Shown in pieces: positions 33,587-42,231 of a stretch of DNA of 64,000 nucleotides. How positions within the stretch are numbered: position 1 is the stretch's first letter; each line of letters starts with the position of its first letter. Below the pieces are notes generated by a model. It saw only the letters and a program-made list of their open reading frames with translations, made no database searches and was not told where the DNA came from. A program made the translations under genes and the position numbers. The stretch is from contig JAMPHT010000001.1 of NCBI GenBank assembly GCA_023663285.1, positions 62,001 to 126,000 of the forward strand, written 5' to 3'. The stretch comes from Bacillota bacterium. Lineage in GTDB: Bacteria; Bacillota; Clostridia; Lachnospirales; Lachnospiraceae.

Positions 33587-35140
33587 ATGTACCATGTTTT
33601 GATTGCGGACGACGAATCCATCATTCGGGAGGGCATCAAATGCCTGCTGGATTGGGCGTCCCTCGGATACACAATTACAGACGAAGCGGCGGGCGGTGAG
33701 CAGGCCCTTCAGAAAATACTTTCCCAGACCCCTCACGTGGTTCTCATGGATATCAGAATGCCCGGCTTCACCGGGCTTGAAGTCATACGCCGGGCCAGGG
33801 ACGCCGGTTATGAGGGAGAATTCATTATTCTCAGCGGCTACTCCGATTTTAAATATGCCCAGGAGGCCATGCGCTGCGGGGTCCAATACTATCTGACCAA
33901 GCCTGTTGACGAGGATGAGCTCTCCGATATCCTCCGCTGCATCAAGGATAAGCTGGACAGCCTGCAGGACCGCGCCGACGCCGACGCTCATTACCGTCAG
34001 AAGGCCAGGGACGCCATTGTAAGGGATGTTCTTCTGGGAAGAGTTCCCCTGGCGGATAAGAAGTTTTCCGAGCTGAATGCGGACGTGTACCAGGTGGTGA
34101 TCTGTCAACCCTATCATAATACCCCCCCCAAAACGCAAGACCCGGCATTTCAGTTTGCGGATCTGATGCGCCTGGCAAATCAGGACAATAATTTCTTTGA
34201 AAATGTAACGTTGGAATATAATGACGTGTTTTTGCTGAAGGGTTCCTATGCAGTGGGAAAGTTTGACGCGCTCCTGGAGCAGTACAACGGGGAAAATGCG
34301 CCTCAAAAGGGCTCTCTCCCGGACTCCTTTTTCATCACCTACGGCAAATGCGTCTATACGCCGGAGGAGATTCCTCAGTCCTACTATCAGGCATACAAGC
34401 TGCTGAACCGGCGTTTTTTCTGCAGCCAGGCCCAGCATACCATCGGCTATCAGGCTCTCCCGGCTCTGCAGGATAACGCCTCCGTCATCAGTCCGCTGCT
34501 GCTGGCAGAATACTCCGAACGCCTTCTGAATTATATTCAGGCATTTAACCGGAGCATGGCGGCGGAGACCTTAAACAGGCTGCAGCAGGAGCTGCATAAC
34601 GCCTCCGATCCCATTGATGATATCAGACTTTTTCTGGCGGATCTGTACCTGAGCATCAAGGAGAAAATGAGCCGTCTTTACGGCAGCGTGGCCCTTTCCT
34701 TTGCCGGAAATGCGGATGTTATCAGATTTATCAATTCCAGACACTATCTCTATGAAATCGTCCTGTTCCTGACGGAGCAGTTTGAGGCCATGATGTCCGC
34801 CATCGGCAATTCCTCCCGCGACAGCGTGCTGGAGGATATCATGCGCTATATCAACCATAATTTTGCCGACAATATCACGCTGGAAAATATCGCTCCCCTG
34901 TTCGGCTACAACAGCTCCTACCTGGGCAGGATCTTCAATAAAAAAATGGGCGAGAATTTCAACTCCTATATCGACCATGTGCGCATTGAGCACGCCAAGG
35001 AGCTTCTTCTCAAGGAAGATGACAAAATATATACCATTGCGGAAAAGGTAGGCTACCGCAATCCTGATTATTTTCACACTAAATTCAAGAAATATGTGGG
35101 CATGAGCCCTGCTGAATACAGAAAGCGCAGCCGTTCCTGA
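33587..35140 (+). CDS. YesN-like response regulator with AraC-type DNA-binding domain
   Basis: 517 residues. The N-terminal receiver has the acidic pair (IADDES), phospho-acceptor Asp in VVLMDIRMPG, and the Lys of YYLTKPVDEDEL. A roughly 270-residue middle region is followed by a C-terminal AraC double helix-turn-helix (FADNITLENIAPLFGYNSSYLGRIFNKKMG and AEKVGYRNPDYFHTKFKKYVGMSPAEYRK). The start at 33587 follows AGGAG; the frame opens at 33557. It is the likely partner of the YesM-like kinase at 45775-47541 and would activate the intervening carbohydrate locus. An ATCATA/TATGAT dyad (around 33548-33563) stands just upstream of the gene. Confidence 0.87.
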   Translation: MYHVLIADDESIIREGIKCLLDWASLGYTITDEAAGGEQALQKILSQTPHVVLMDIRMPGFTGLEVIRRARDAGYEGEFIILSGYSDFKYAQEAMRCGVQYYLTKPVDEDELSDILRCIKDKLDSLQDRADADAHYRQKARDAIVRDVLLGRVPLADKKFSELNADVYQVVICQPYHNTPPKTQDPAFQFADLMRLANQDNNFFENVTLEYNDVFLLKGSYAVGKFDALLEQYNGENAPQKGSLPDSFFITYGKCVYTPEEIPQSYYQAYKLLNRRFFCSQAQHTIGYQALPALQDNASVISPLLLAEYSERLLNYIQAFNRSMAAETLNRLQQELHNASDPIDDIRLFLADLYLSIKEKMSRLYGSVALSFAGNADVIRFINSRHYLYEIVLFLTEQFEAMMSAIGNSSRDSVLEDIMRYINHNFADNITLENIAPLFGYNSSYLGRIFNKKMGENFNSYIDHVRIEHAKELLLKEDDKIYTIAEKVGYRNPDYFHTKFKKYVGMSPAEYRKRSRS

Positions 35141-35155
35141 GACGACTGCGCTTTT
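35124..35155 (+). terminator. Intrinsic terminator of the YesN-like gene
   Basis: AGCGCAG/CTGCGCT stem (35124-35130 with 35146-35152), strengthened by CGT/ACG inside, overlaps the stop codon and is followed by TTT. Confidence 0.6.
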
Positions 35156-35173
35156 ACCTGCACCGCAGGTTTT
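35156..35173 (+). terminator. Second terminator hairpin in tandem
   Basis: ACCTGC-ACC-GCAGGT followed by TTT, directly after the first hairpin and abutting the convergent solute-binding-protein stop. Confidence 0.5.
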
Positions 35174-36866
35174 ATTCCATACTCTTTCTGAACTCCGCTT
35201 CCGCCCGGATCAACTCCGTCATCAGCGCTTCCGCCTCATATCTGCCTGCCTCCACCAGCTTGGCCTGAAGCTTTTCCCACTGGTAGTCAAAGCTTTCCGG
35301 CGGGCATACGATACAGTTTATCAGCCCCGGCCAGGCAGCTTCATCCAGCGCGTTCTGCAGGGTCTTTACCTGAGAGGGCAGCACCTTTGCCCAGATCGGC
35401 GAATAGTACTTCTTTTCAAACTCCTCCTTTCGGGGGAAGATGTCTATCAACAGCTCCACATCCCAGGCGGCCAGAGCGGCACGCTGTACGCGGTTGTACT
35501 CGGAAATGATCAGCTCTCTGGAATTGGTGGTATAATGATTCCCCGTAGAATCAAGCACTGTGTTTCCATAGCAGGGAAAAGGATAATTGTGTCGTCCCAC
35601 GCCGGTCTCTTCCGCATAATTGGTATTGGTTTCCGACTGCTCTATTTCCTCCGGGGTGCGGCAGCGGACGCCGTTTTCATCATAGAAATAGTTGACCCCC
35701 TCTATGCCCCAGTTCAGCAGTATCTGGGCCTCCTCGGTACACATCCAGTCCAGGAACTGCACCGCCCGCACCGGATCCTTGCAGGACGTACTGATCCCGA
35801 TCCCCCAGCCCACGCCCAGATTCTGCTCCCGCAGCACCGCGCAGGTCACAGACTCGTCAATGGTCACGGGCAGCCCCGCATAGGTCCGCTCATACATCCC
35901 CCGTGCCTTCAGGGAGCTTTCCGGCGACGTAATATCCCAATCCGCATCCAGCAGCCCCAGCACCCTCCCGGAGGCGATCTTGCTGATATAATCCTCATGG
36001 GTCTGAGTGGCAAAATCAGGATCCAGTATCCCCTCCCGGTACATCCGGTTCAGCCAGCGGAAATACTCCTTCTGCCCTTCCATGGCGTGCTTGTAATACA
36101 CATTGTTATCCTCGTCCACGATCCACTGTCCGTCGTCTGTAGCGCCGTTGGCAATATATCCCGCCGGATCGGACAGCGTGGTATACCAGTGCCAGTCTGT
36201 GCAGGAAATGGAGATGCCTATGGTTTTCTGGCCGTTGATATAGGGATTCTCCTCCATATAGCTCCGGATCATTTCGGTGTACTCCTCCAGGGTATAGGGA
36301 ATGGCATAATCATTTTCCGCCAGCACCGCCCATTGGAGCTGTGCCGTCCCCGCCGTGGTAAGCACCTCGTCCCCCACCTTGTTGCTGCACAGCTGGTAAA
36401 TAGAAGGGTCCTCCCTGCTGTACCGCAGACTGTCATATTCTTCGCCATACAGAGCTTTGATATGAGGACCGTACTCCTCGATCAGCTCCGACATATCGAT
36501 CAGCGCGCCGTTGTCAATGAGGATATTACTGTCCCCCTTGGCAAATATCAGATCGGGATACTCTCTTGTAGCCACCATCAGCAATATATTGTTATCCTGG
36601 CCGTTGGACGGATATTCCGTTTTCAGGGTGACCCCGGTGGCCTCCGTGATCTTCCTTGCCACCGGATCCGTCCAGGGGTCCTCGCTTCCGTCCGCATTAT
36701 AAAAGGTAAAGGTGACAGGGGGCATACCCTCCCCCTGCTCTCCGCTATCCTTCGCCTCGCCGCTGCATCCCAAAAGCCCGGCAGTCATCCCCGCCGTTAT
36801 CCCCGCGACGATTCCTGCCGAAAGCAGACGCCGCTTTCTTTTTATCCGCAGCATAACCTCCTCCAT
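35172..36866 (-). CDS. Carbohydrate ABC transporter solute-binding lipoprotein
   Basis: 564-residue lipoprotein: basic start, hydrophobic segment and lipobox GLLGCSG with the lipidated Cys at about residue 34. The mature protein has the layout of large (LipO/YtcQ-like) binding proteins used by YesN/YesM-controlled transporters in Firmicutes (EDPWTDPVARKITEATGV, VGWGIGISTSCKDPVRAVQFLDW). It is anchored outside and binds an oligosaccharide. The start may instead be ATG 36854. It follows the GH5 lipoprotein by 14 bases. A second binding protein (39511-41193) in the same locus suggests two ligands or two chain lengths for one permease pair. Confidence 0.82.
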   Translation of the reverse strand: MEEVMLRIKRKRRLLSAGIVAGITAGMTAGLLGCSGEAKDSGEQGEGMPPVTFTFYNADGSEDPWTDPVARKITEATGVTLKTEYPSNGQDNNILLMVATREYPDLIFAKGDSNILIDNGALIDMSELIEEYGPHIKALYGEEYDSLRYSREDPSIYQLCSNKVGDEVLTTAGTAQLQWAVLAENDYAIPYTLEEYTEMIRSYMEENPYINGQKTIGISISCTDWHWYTTLSDPAGYIANGATDDGQWIVDEDNNVYYKHAMEGQKEYFRWLNRMYREGILDPDFATQTHEDYISKIASGRVLGLLDADWDITSPESSLKARGMYERTYAGLPVTIDESVTCAVLREQNLGVGWGIGISTSCKDPVRAVQFLDWMCTEEAQILLNWGIEGVNYFYDENGVRCRTPEEIEQSETNTNYAEETGVGRHNYPFPCYGNTVLDSTGNHYTTNSRELIISEYNRVQRAALAAWDVELLIDIFPRKEEFEKKYYSPIWAKVLPSQVKTLQNALDEAAWPGLINCIVCPPESFDYQWEKLQAKLVEAGRYEAEALMTELIRAEAEFRKSME

Positions 36867-36880
36867 AGCTTTCCTGCTGC

Positions 36881-38770
36881 TTATTCTCCAGCCACATACT
36901 CAAAGGTCACGGAAATCGTCTCCACATTCCCCAGAGTGTCCGCATCCAGGATGCAGGGCGTCAGCTCCTGTCCGTTGTCATGCAGGACCCTTGCATCGTC
37001 CGGCACTTTACTCACCCAGGCATTGTACAGATTCACACGGGTACAGACTCCGTCGTCGCTGGCGGTATAAGGCTGTCCCTTCAGCTCATAGGGTTCGCCG
37101 TTTATCAGGAGCTCCTTGATCTCTACATAGTAGCCGGGGAAAAGCCTCTCGCCGTTGGCGATAGCCAGCGCACTGAATACTACGCTGCTTGCGTAGCCTC
37201 CCGATGTTCCGGTAAAGTCCAGCGACACGGTGTAGGTTCCCTCTCCCGTTATCTCCACATCCACGGCCTCAACGCCTGCGGTCTTATCGTCAGGAGCATA
37301 GGTGTCACCCACACTGTACATGATATTCCAGTCGCTGCTGTTGTACATGATCCACGCCATGGCCATATCCTCCGCCACGCCTGCCGCTTCCTTTGCATTT
37401 TCCAGATCCGCATCCATCTCTTTTTTCGCCTGGGCTGTAATGTCCTCCTTTGACATCCCGGACTGGATCTCCAGGCTGTGCTTGGTGTACAATCTTCCCA
37501 TGCCCATATCGACGATGGAACAGGTCTGGCGGTCATACAGATTGCTGCAGTCCCAGAGCACCGGACAATAGCCGTAAATATCACAGTTGTTCAAAAAGTT
37601 CCGGGTATAGTCCGCCGCATTCTCCTTCAGCGTACCGGTCTCCATCAATACGCCGTACTCGCCGATGATAACGCCGTAGCCCTGCTCCGTGAACCTGGTC
37701 ATCATGGCAAGGGTGTCATTCATGGTCTGGTAATCCTGCTTCGTCCCCCAGGTGGCAAGGCTGGTATTGATACAGTAGCCGCTGGGGTCATAGTAATGTA
37801 CGGATACCAGCAGCTTGTTCTCCGCGGAATCCATGGGCATCTTGTACTTGCTGTTGCAGGTATTTGCAATGTCGGTGCCGAAGCCTGCGATCAGCAGGAA
37901 TCGGCTGGCATTGTTGCCGCCGGTAGCGCGGACAGTATCCACAAAGGTCTGATTGATCTCATTTACCACCCTGTAGCAGTCATCATCCGAAAGTGTACCG
38001 GAATCCTTTGCAATGTCCGTGTCGTTCAGCCGAAAGCCCAGCTCCTCGTTTGCAGACTCAAAGATAACGTAATCGGAATAGTCTTTAAAACGCTCCGCGA
38101 TCTGGGTCCACATGGACTTGTAAAGCTCCATGGCCTGATCTCTGGTATTCGCGTCGGCAGAGCCGAACATTCCCCACCAGCCTCCGTCCCAGTGGTCATT
38201 GATAATGACGTACATTCCCGCATTGCGGGCATAGCCCACGATCTCCTCCACACGGTCCAGATACGCGCTGTTGATGGTATGATCTCCCGTCTCGAAGTTC
38301 ATCATATTGGTCCACGCCACGGGAATACGCAGGCTGTCAAAGCCTGCCGCCTTCATGCCGTCCAGCATCTCCTGAGTGGTCACGGACTGTCCCCAGAAGG
38401 TCTCATACCGGGTGGGATCCGCATCGGTTCCCAGGTCGTTTCTGCCGTATGCCTCCATGGTATTGCCCAGATTGATGCCGTTTCCCATAAGCTCCGTCAG
38501 CTCCAGCGCAGTCAGCTCCTGCCGGACAGTGCCGTCGTCCGCGTTTCCGGCAAAACCGCTGCCCGCCGCTCCGCCTCCGTTCTCCGCATCCGAAACGTCA
38601 GCGCCCCCGTTTTCCGCACCTGAATTGCCCTGTGTGTCAGCACCGTTTGTGCCGGCGCCGCCTGCATCGGCGTTATCTCCGCAGGCAGCAAGCCCCAGGG
38701 TGGATACTGCCAGCAATGCGGCCAGCATCCCCGCCGTTATCTTCTTTTTCCAATAAATCGGTTTCTTCAT
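36881..38770 (-). CDS. GH5 endoglucanase-like lipoprotein with C-terminal repeat domain
   Basis: 629 residues. A signal and lipobox (LGLAACGD) are followed by a Gly/Asn/Ala-rich linker, then a GH5 barrel: NLGNTMEAYG, GFDSLRIPVAW, INDHWDGGWWG, acid/base Glu in FESANEELGF and nucleophile Glu in IIGEYGV. It should cut beta-1,4-glucan or mixed-linkage or xyloglucan chains at the cell surface. The last 150 residues (from about 480) form a separate beta-rich domain (EITGEGTYTVSLDF, DDGVCTRVNLYNAW) that matches the repeats of the anchored protein at 43760-45589 and may bind glycan. ATG 38770 has GGAGATTAAA before it, the upstream stop falling inside that site. Confidence 0.85.
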   Translation of the reverse strand: MKKPIYWKKKITAGMLAALLAVSTLGLAACGDNADAGGAGTNGADTQGNSGAENGGADVSDAENGGGAAGSGFAGNADDGTVRQELTALELTELMGNGINLGNTMEAYGRNDLGTDADPTRYETFWGQSVTTQEMLDGMKAAGFDSLRIPVAWTNMMNFETGDHTINSAYLDRVEEIVGYARNAGMYVIINDHWDGGWWGMFGSADANTRDQAMELYKSMWTQIAERFKDYSDYVIFESANEELGFRLNDTDIAKDSGTLSDDDCYRVVNEINQTFVDTVRATGGNNASRFLLIAGFGTDIANTCNSKYKMPMDSAENKLLVSVHYYDPSGYCINTSLATWGTKQDYQTMNDTLAMMTRFTEQGYGVIIGEYGVLMETGTLKENAADYTRNFLNNCDIYGYCPVLWDCSNLYDRQTCSIVDMGMGRLYTKHSLEIQSGMSKEDITAQAKKEMDADLENAKEAAGVAEDMAMAWIMYNSSDWNIMYSVGDTYAPDDKTAGVEAVDVEITGEGTYTVSLDFTGTSGGYASSVVFSALAIANGERLFPGYYVEIKELLINGEPYELKGQPYTASDDGVCTRVNLYNAWVSKVPDDARVLHDNGQELTPCILDADTLGNVETISVTFEYVAGE

Positions 38771-38771
38771 T

Positions 38772-39419
38772 TTAATCTCCATTCTTTTCCTGTTCTTCCC
38801 CGCCTGTCACTGCCCCCGGCTCCTTCTCGATCTGTCTGAAAATGCGTATGGCAAAGGCGCACACAGTATAGATCAGGATCGCAGGCCCCACGAACACGCC
38901 GATGATCATCAGGGTGGTATTCCAGAGGAAAAGTACCACCTCCACCGCCAGCACAAAGACGATCAGCAGCGTCCGCAGAAAATATCTGGTGGATATGTCA
39001 TAAGAATTCTTCAGTGTTTTCACAAGGGTATTCTCGTATCTGGCCATCAGCGAAAACGCATATAAAAGCCCCATGGTGAATACCACCGCCGCCACCATTC
39101 CCATAATGAGAAACACCACGGATTCCGTTACATTCCAGAACTGAAAGTCCAGATATACCGCATAAGCCGCCACCAGCGTCACAAGTCCCAAGGGGATCCC
39201 GCCTTTTAAATTTTCCTTAAATGCCTTAAAAAAGGATCTGCCGATATACCCTTCCGTATCCTCCGCCATCTTCAGCGCCACCGAGCACGCCGCCACTGTG
39301 GAAGCGCCTATGGTCACTATGGGTATGCTGCAAAGCAGCCAGAGGAAATTCAGCTGCACAATATCCCACAGCTTGGTGATAAACCTGTAAAAGGGGCTGT
39401 CAACACTGAAAAATTTCAT
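38772..39419 (-). CDS. YesL/DUF624 family membrane protein
   Basis: 215 residues from ATG 39419 (GGAG six bases upstream; the frame opens at 39449). It begins MKFFSVDSPFYRFITKLWDIVQLNFLWLLCSIPIVTIGAS, characteristic of DUF624/YesL proteins, and has about five membrane segments with a conserved ARYEN turn. YesL-like proteins are routinely found with YesMN-controlled sugar transporters; their role is unknown. Its stop is two bases before the GH5 start, so the two are coupled. Confidence 0.8.
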   Translation of the reverse strand: MKFFSVDSPFYRFITKLWDIVQLNFLWLLCSIPIVTIGASTVAACSVALKMAEDTEGYIGRSFFKAFKENLKGGIPLGLVTLVAAYAVYLDFQFWNVTESVVFLIMGMVAAVVFTMGLLYAFSLMARYENTLVKTLKNSYDISTRYFLRTLLIVFVLAVEVVLFLWNTTLMIIGVFVGPAILIYTVCAFAIRIFRQIEKEPGAVTGGEEQEKNGD

Positions 39420-39510
39420 GTCCGTCTCCGTTTCTGCCGCCTGCAACATCTTAAGTCCAGAAGAGGCTGCCCGTTGCCGAACAGCCTCCTGCCAAGCCTT
39501 ATTACAAGCT

Positions 39511-41193
39511 TTATTTCAAAGCATCCTCTGCAGCCTTCTTCCGCGCTGCTTCCTGCTTGGACCACTCTACGCACTCCTGATAATAGTACGCATTTGCGTC
39601 CTTGATCATCTGGTTCACAATATCGTTGAACTCTGCGTCGGATTTCGCATACATTGCCTTCCAGGACCCGTCCACGATACACTTCTTGGTCTGATCCCAC
39701 TTGGTCTGGAACTCCTCGCCCTTCTCTGTGGCCGTATAAGTAGAAGCGGGAGCTACGGTATAGCTCTGACCCTCGTAATACTCCTCCGAGGTCTTGCAGC
39801 CGGTAAAGTCTCTCCAATCCTGCTCGATGTCATTCTGGGCGTCAGTCAGGTTGCTCTCCCAGAATAAATAGTTGTATCTCTCTCCTGCAGAGTCAGGGTT
39901 CACCGCATCCAGGCTCCAGGTAGTATTGTTGATCTGTAGCATACCGTCATGGAAGGTTCCCTTGTAGCCTGCTTCCTCCATGGAGGTCTCCTGATCTGCA
40001 TTACACATCTTGCCCAACTCCGTGAAATAGGTCTTGCCGTTCTCATCATAGTCCCAGCACACGCCCTGGGGACCGTACTCCATGGTCATCCTCCCTTCAG
40101 GTGTGCAGAGATAATTGATGATCTCCATACACAGCTCAGGCTCCGCAGTCTTTGCACCGATGCTCCAGATGCGGTTGCCGCCTAATGTAGTCATACCGTA
40201 AACAATGGGATTGGCGTCCTGCGGCTTTAAGGGCAGCATCATCTTATTCTGCTCCTTATGAGTATCCGAATTGTACAGCTCATTTCCGGCATAGTCAAAG
40301 ATGGAGAAGAAGGTGCCGCCTGCCCTTGTCTTTTCCTGCACATAATCATAGGTACAGGTCATGGAATCGGGATCCAGCAGATCGTTCTGATACAGATCGT
40401 TGTAGAACTTCAGCGCCTGGATATAAGGTCCGTCGGGATCCAGGCAGTCATAGAAATCACCTGTAGCGGGATCATAGAGTCCCATCTCAAACTCGTCATA
40501 GCCGTAATACGCACTGGCAGTGGCCTTGGGATACATTGCCATGGTGCCGTCCCAGTCAGGCCATATCACCAGCGCATAGGTGGGCTTACCGTTGTCGTCG
40601 GTAGGACAGATCTCCTTCATCTTCTTGAACAGCTCTACCATATCGTCATAGTTCTTTACCTCAGGATAGCCCAGCTGCTTGTAAAGATCCCAGCGAACAT
40701 CCCAGGTATACATAAAGGACGCATGATCCTCGGTGGTACTTGCCACGTCAAAGCCAAAGCCATATGTAGTCCCGCCGGAAATATTTGCGTTCTGCTCCAG
40801 GGCGTTCTGCATATGCTCCTGAATATAAGGGCCGTAGTTCTGCAGCAGATCATCCTCGTTCCAGTCCAGAAGCAGTCCCGCTTTGACAGCGTTCAGATAA
40901 GGGTCTCCGTTGGTTCCGAATACCACGATGTCCCCCAGGTCTCCCGCTTCCATACGGGTCTGGTAAGCGCCGCTCAGATCGGGCACAATGTTGAGAATAA
41001 CATTGAACTTATCCAGCAGAATGTCCGCAGACCATCCTGACTGCTCGCCGGAATAGTTGGCCAGCTGGCTGAACACGGTGATGGTGATGGGGTCTCCGTT
41101 TTTGCTGCCCGCATTGTTGCCGCAGCCGGAGAGAAGCCCTGTTGTCATTGCGGCGCAGAGGGTCAATGCCGCAAGCTTTTTCATCTTCTTCAT
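39511..41193 (-). CDS. Carbohydrate ABC transporter solute-binding lipoprotein
   Basis: 560 residues with a signal peptide and lipobox GLLSGCGN (Cys at about residue 24). The mature part is a large extracellular sugar-binding protein (VFSQLANYSGEQSGWSADILLDKFN, GGNRIWSIGAKTAEPELCMEIINYLC) rich in Tyr/Trp, as expected for an oligosaccharide site. It is the binding protein encoded directly after the two permeases, 63 bases downstream of them. A hairpin GAGGCTG/CAGCCTC (39463-39488) without a U run lies after its stop and might stabilise or attenuate the message before the YesL-like gene. Confidence 0.85.
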   Translation of the reverse strand: MKKMKKLAALTLCAAMTTGLLSGCGNNAGSKNGDPITITVFSQLANYSGEQSGWSADILLDKFNVILNIVPDLSGAYQTRMEAGDLGDIVVFGTNGDPYLNAVKAGLLLDWNEDDLLQNYGPYIQEHMQNALEQNANISGGTTYGFGFDVASTTEDHASFMYTWDVRWDLYKQLGYPEVKNYDDMVELFKKMKEICPTDDNGKPTYALVIWPDWDGTMAMYPKATASAYYGYDEFEMGLYDPATGDFYDCLDPDGPYIQALKFYNDLYQNDLLDPDSMTCTYDYVQEKTRAGGTFFSIFDYAGNELYNSDTHKEQNKMMLPLKPQDANPIVYGMTTLGGNRIWSIGAKTAEPELCMEIINYLCTPEGRMTMEYGPQGVCWDYDENGKTYFTELGKMCNADQETSMEEAGYKGTFHDGMLQINNTTWSLDAVNPDSAGERYNYLFWESNLTDAQNDIEQDWRDFTGCKTSEEYYEGQSYTVAPASTYTATEKGEEFQTKWDQTKKCIVDGSWKAMYAKSDAEFNDIVNQMIKDANAYYYQECVEWSKQEAARKKAAEDALK

Positions 41194-41256
41194 CTTCTTT
41201 TTCCTCCATTTTCCTGTAATTTATTAAAACATATCTCTTACAACAGCTTTATGTCC

Positions 41257-42216
41257 TTAACCCTTGACAGCCCCCAGCATGATACCCTTTTCAAAGTATC
41301 TCTGCATGAAAGGATACACCAGCAGGATCGGGATCACCGTCACCATGGAAATAGTATACTTGATGATCTTCGTATCCAATGTCGCCGACAGGGAGGACGC
41401 CGAACCGCCCGTGCTCATCATCTGGGCAAGGTTGGAGCTGGTGTTCAGGTACACATACAGACGATGCTGTAACGTGTAGTACTGAGGGGCATTCTGCATA
41501 AGGATCAGGGAATCCGTAAAGGAATTCCAATGTCCCACCGCACCGAAGATCGCAATGGTGGCAAGAATGGGCTTGCTCAAAGGCCAGATGATCTTGCGGA
41601 ACACAGTCATAAAGCCTGCCCCGTCGATCAGCGCGCTCTCCTCCAGCTCACCGGGGATGGACTCGATATAGGTTTTCACCAGAATGATGTTATAGGGCGC
41701 CACGATACCGGGAATGATGTAAGCCGCAAAATGATTGGTCAGTCCCAGCATGGACATATTCAGGAACCAGGGAATGGTGCCTGCGTTGAAATACATGGTA
41801 ATGATCAAAAAGCGATACCAGAACTTCCTGTGCCACATCTCCTGCTTGGTCACCAGATAGCCTACCAGCGCAGACGCCGCCACCATCAGCGCAGTACCCA
41901 GCACCGTCCTTGCAATGGAAACCAGGAAAGCGCTGCCTAAGTCCGACACATTGAACATGGCAATATAGTTCTGGAGATGGAATCCATGGGGAATCAAAGC
42001 GATCCGCCCCATTTTTACCAAGCTGTTATCGGAAATGGTATTGATGAACAGGTAGTAAAAGGGAAAGATACAGCTTATGGTAAACACCGTGAAAAACAGG
42101 TAGTTCAGTATATTGAAGGTAATGTTTCCCGGTGTGAGCCTCCATTTTTTCTTATGGGTCTTTTCATAGGCCTTCTCGGCCTTCGCATCCAGTTTTTCCT
42201 GCTTTGTCTTAGCCAT
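41257..42216 (-). CDS. Carbohydrate ABC transporter permease (LplC/YtcP-like)
   Basis: 319-residue inner-membrane permease with six membrane segments. The EAA loop that contacts the ATPase reads ESALIDGAGFMTVFRKIIWPLSKP. A charged Lys-rich N-terminus (KTKQEKLDAKAEKAYEK) precedes the first segment. It lies 15 bases after the other permease and forms the heterodimer with it. No ATPase is encoded in the locus; such transporters typically share a general MsmX-type ATPase encoded elsewhere. Confidence 0.88.
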   Translation of the reverse strand: MAKTKQEKLDAKAEKAYEKTHKKKWRLTPGNITFNILNYLFFTVFTISCIFPFYYLFINTISDNSLVKMGRIALIPHGFHLQNYIAMFNVSDLGSAFLVSIARTVLGTALMVAASALVGYLVTKQEMWHRKFWYRFLIITMYFNAGTIPWFLNMSMLGLTNHFAAYIIPGIVAPYNIILVKTYIESIPGELEESALIDGAGFMTVFRKIIWPLSKPILATIAIFGAVGHWNSFTDSLILMQNAPQYYTLQHRLYVYLNTSSNLAQMMSTGGSASSLSATLDTKIIKYTISMVTVIPILLVYPFMQRYFEKGIMLGAVKG

Positions 42217-42231
42217 CGTCTCACACCTCCC

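Noticed and set aside
35535..37070. 511-codon plus-strand ORF
   Set aside because: Antisense to the binding-protein and GH5 genes in a GC-rich codon-biased area; the peptide is His/Arg/Pro-rich without domains.
37478..38623. 381-codon plus-strand ORF opposite the GH5 gene
   Set aside because: Shadow frame; the GH5 frame has full catalytic motifs and a signal peptide.
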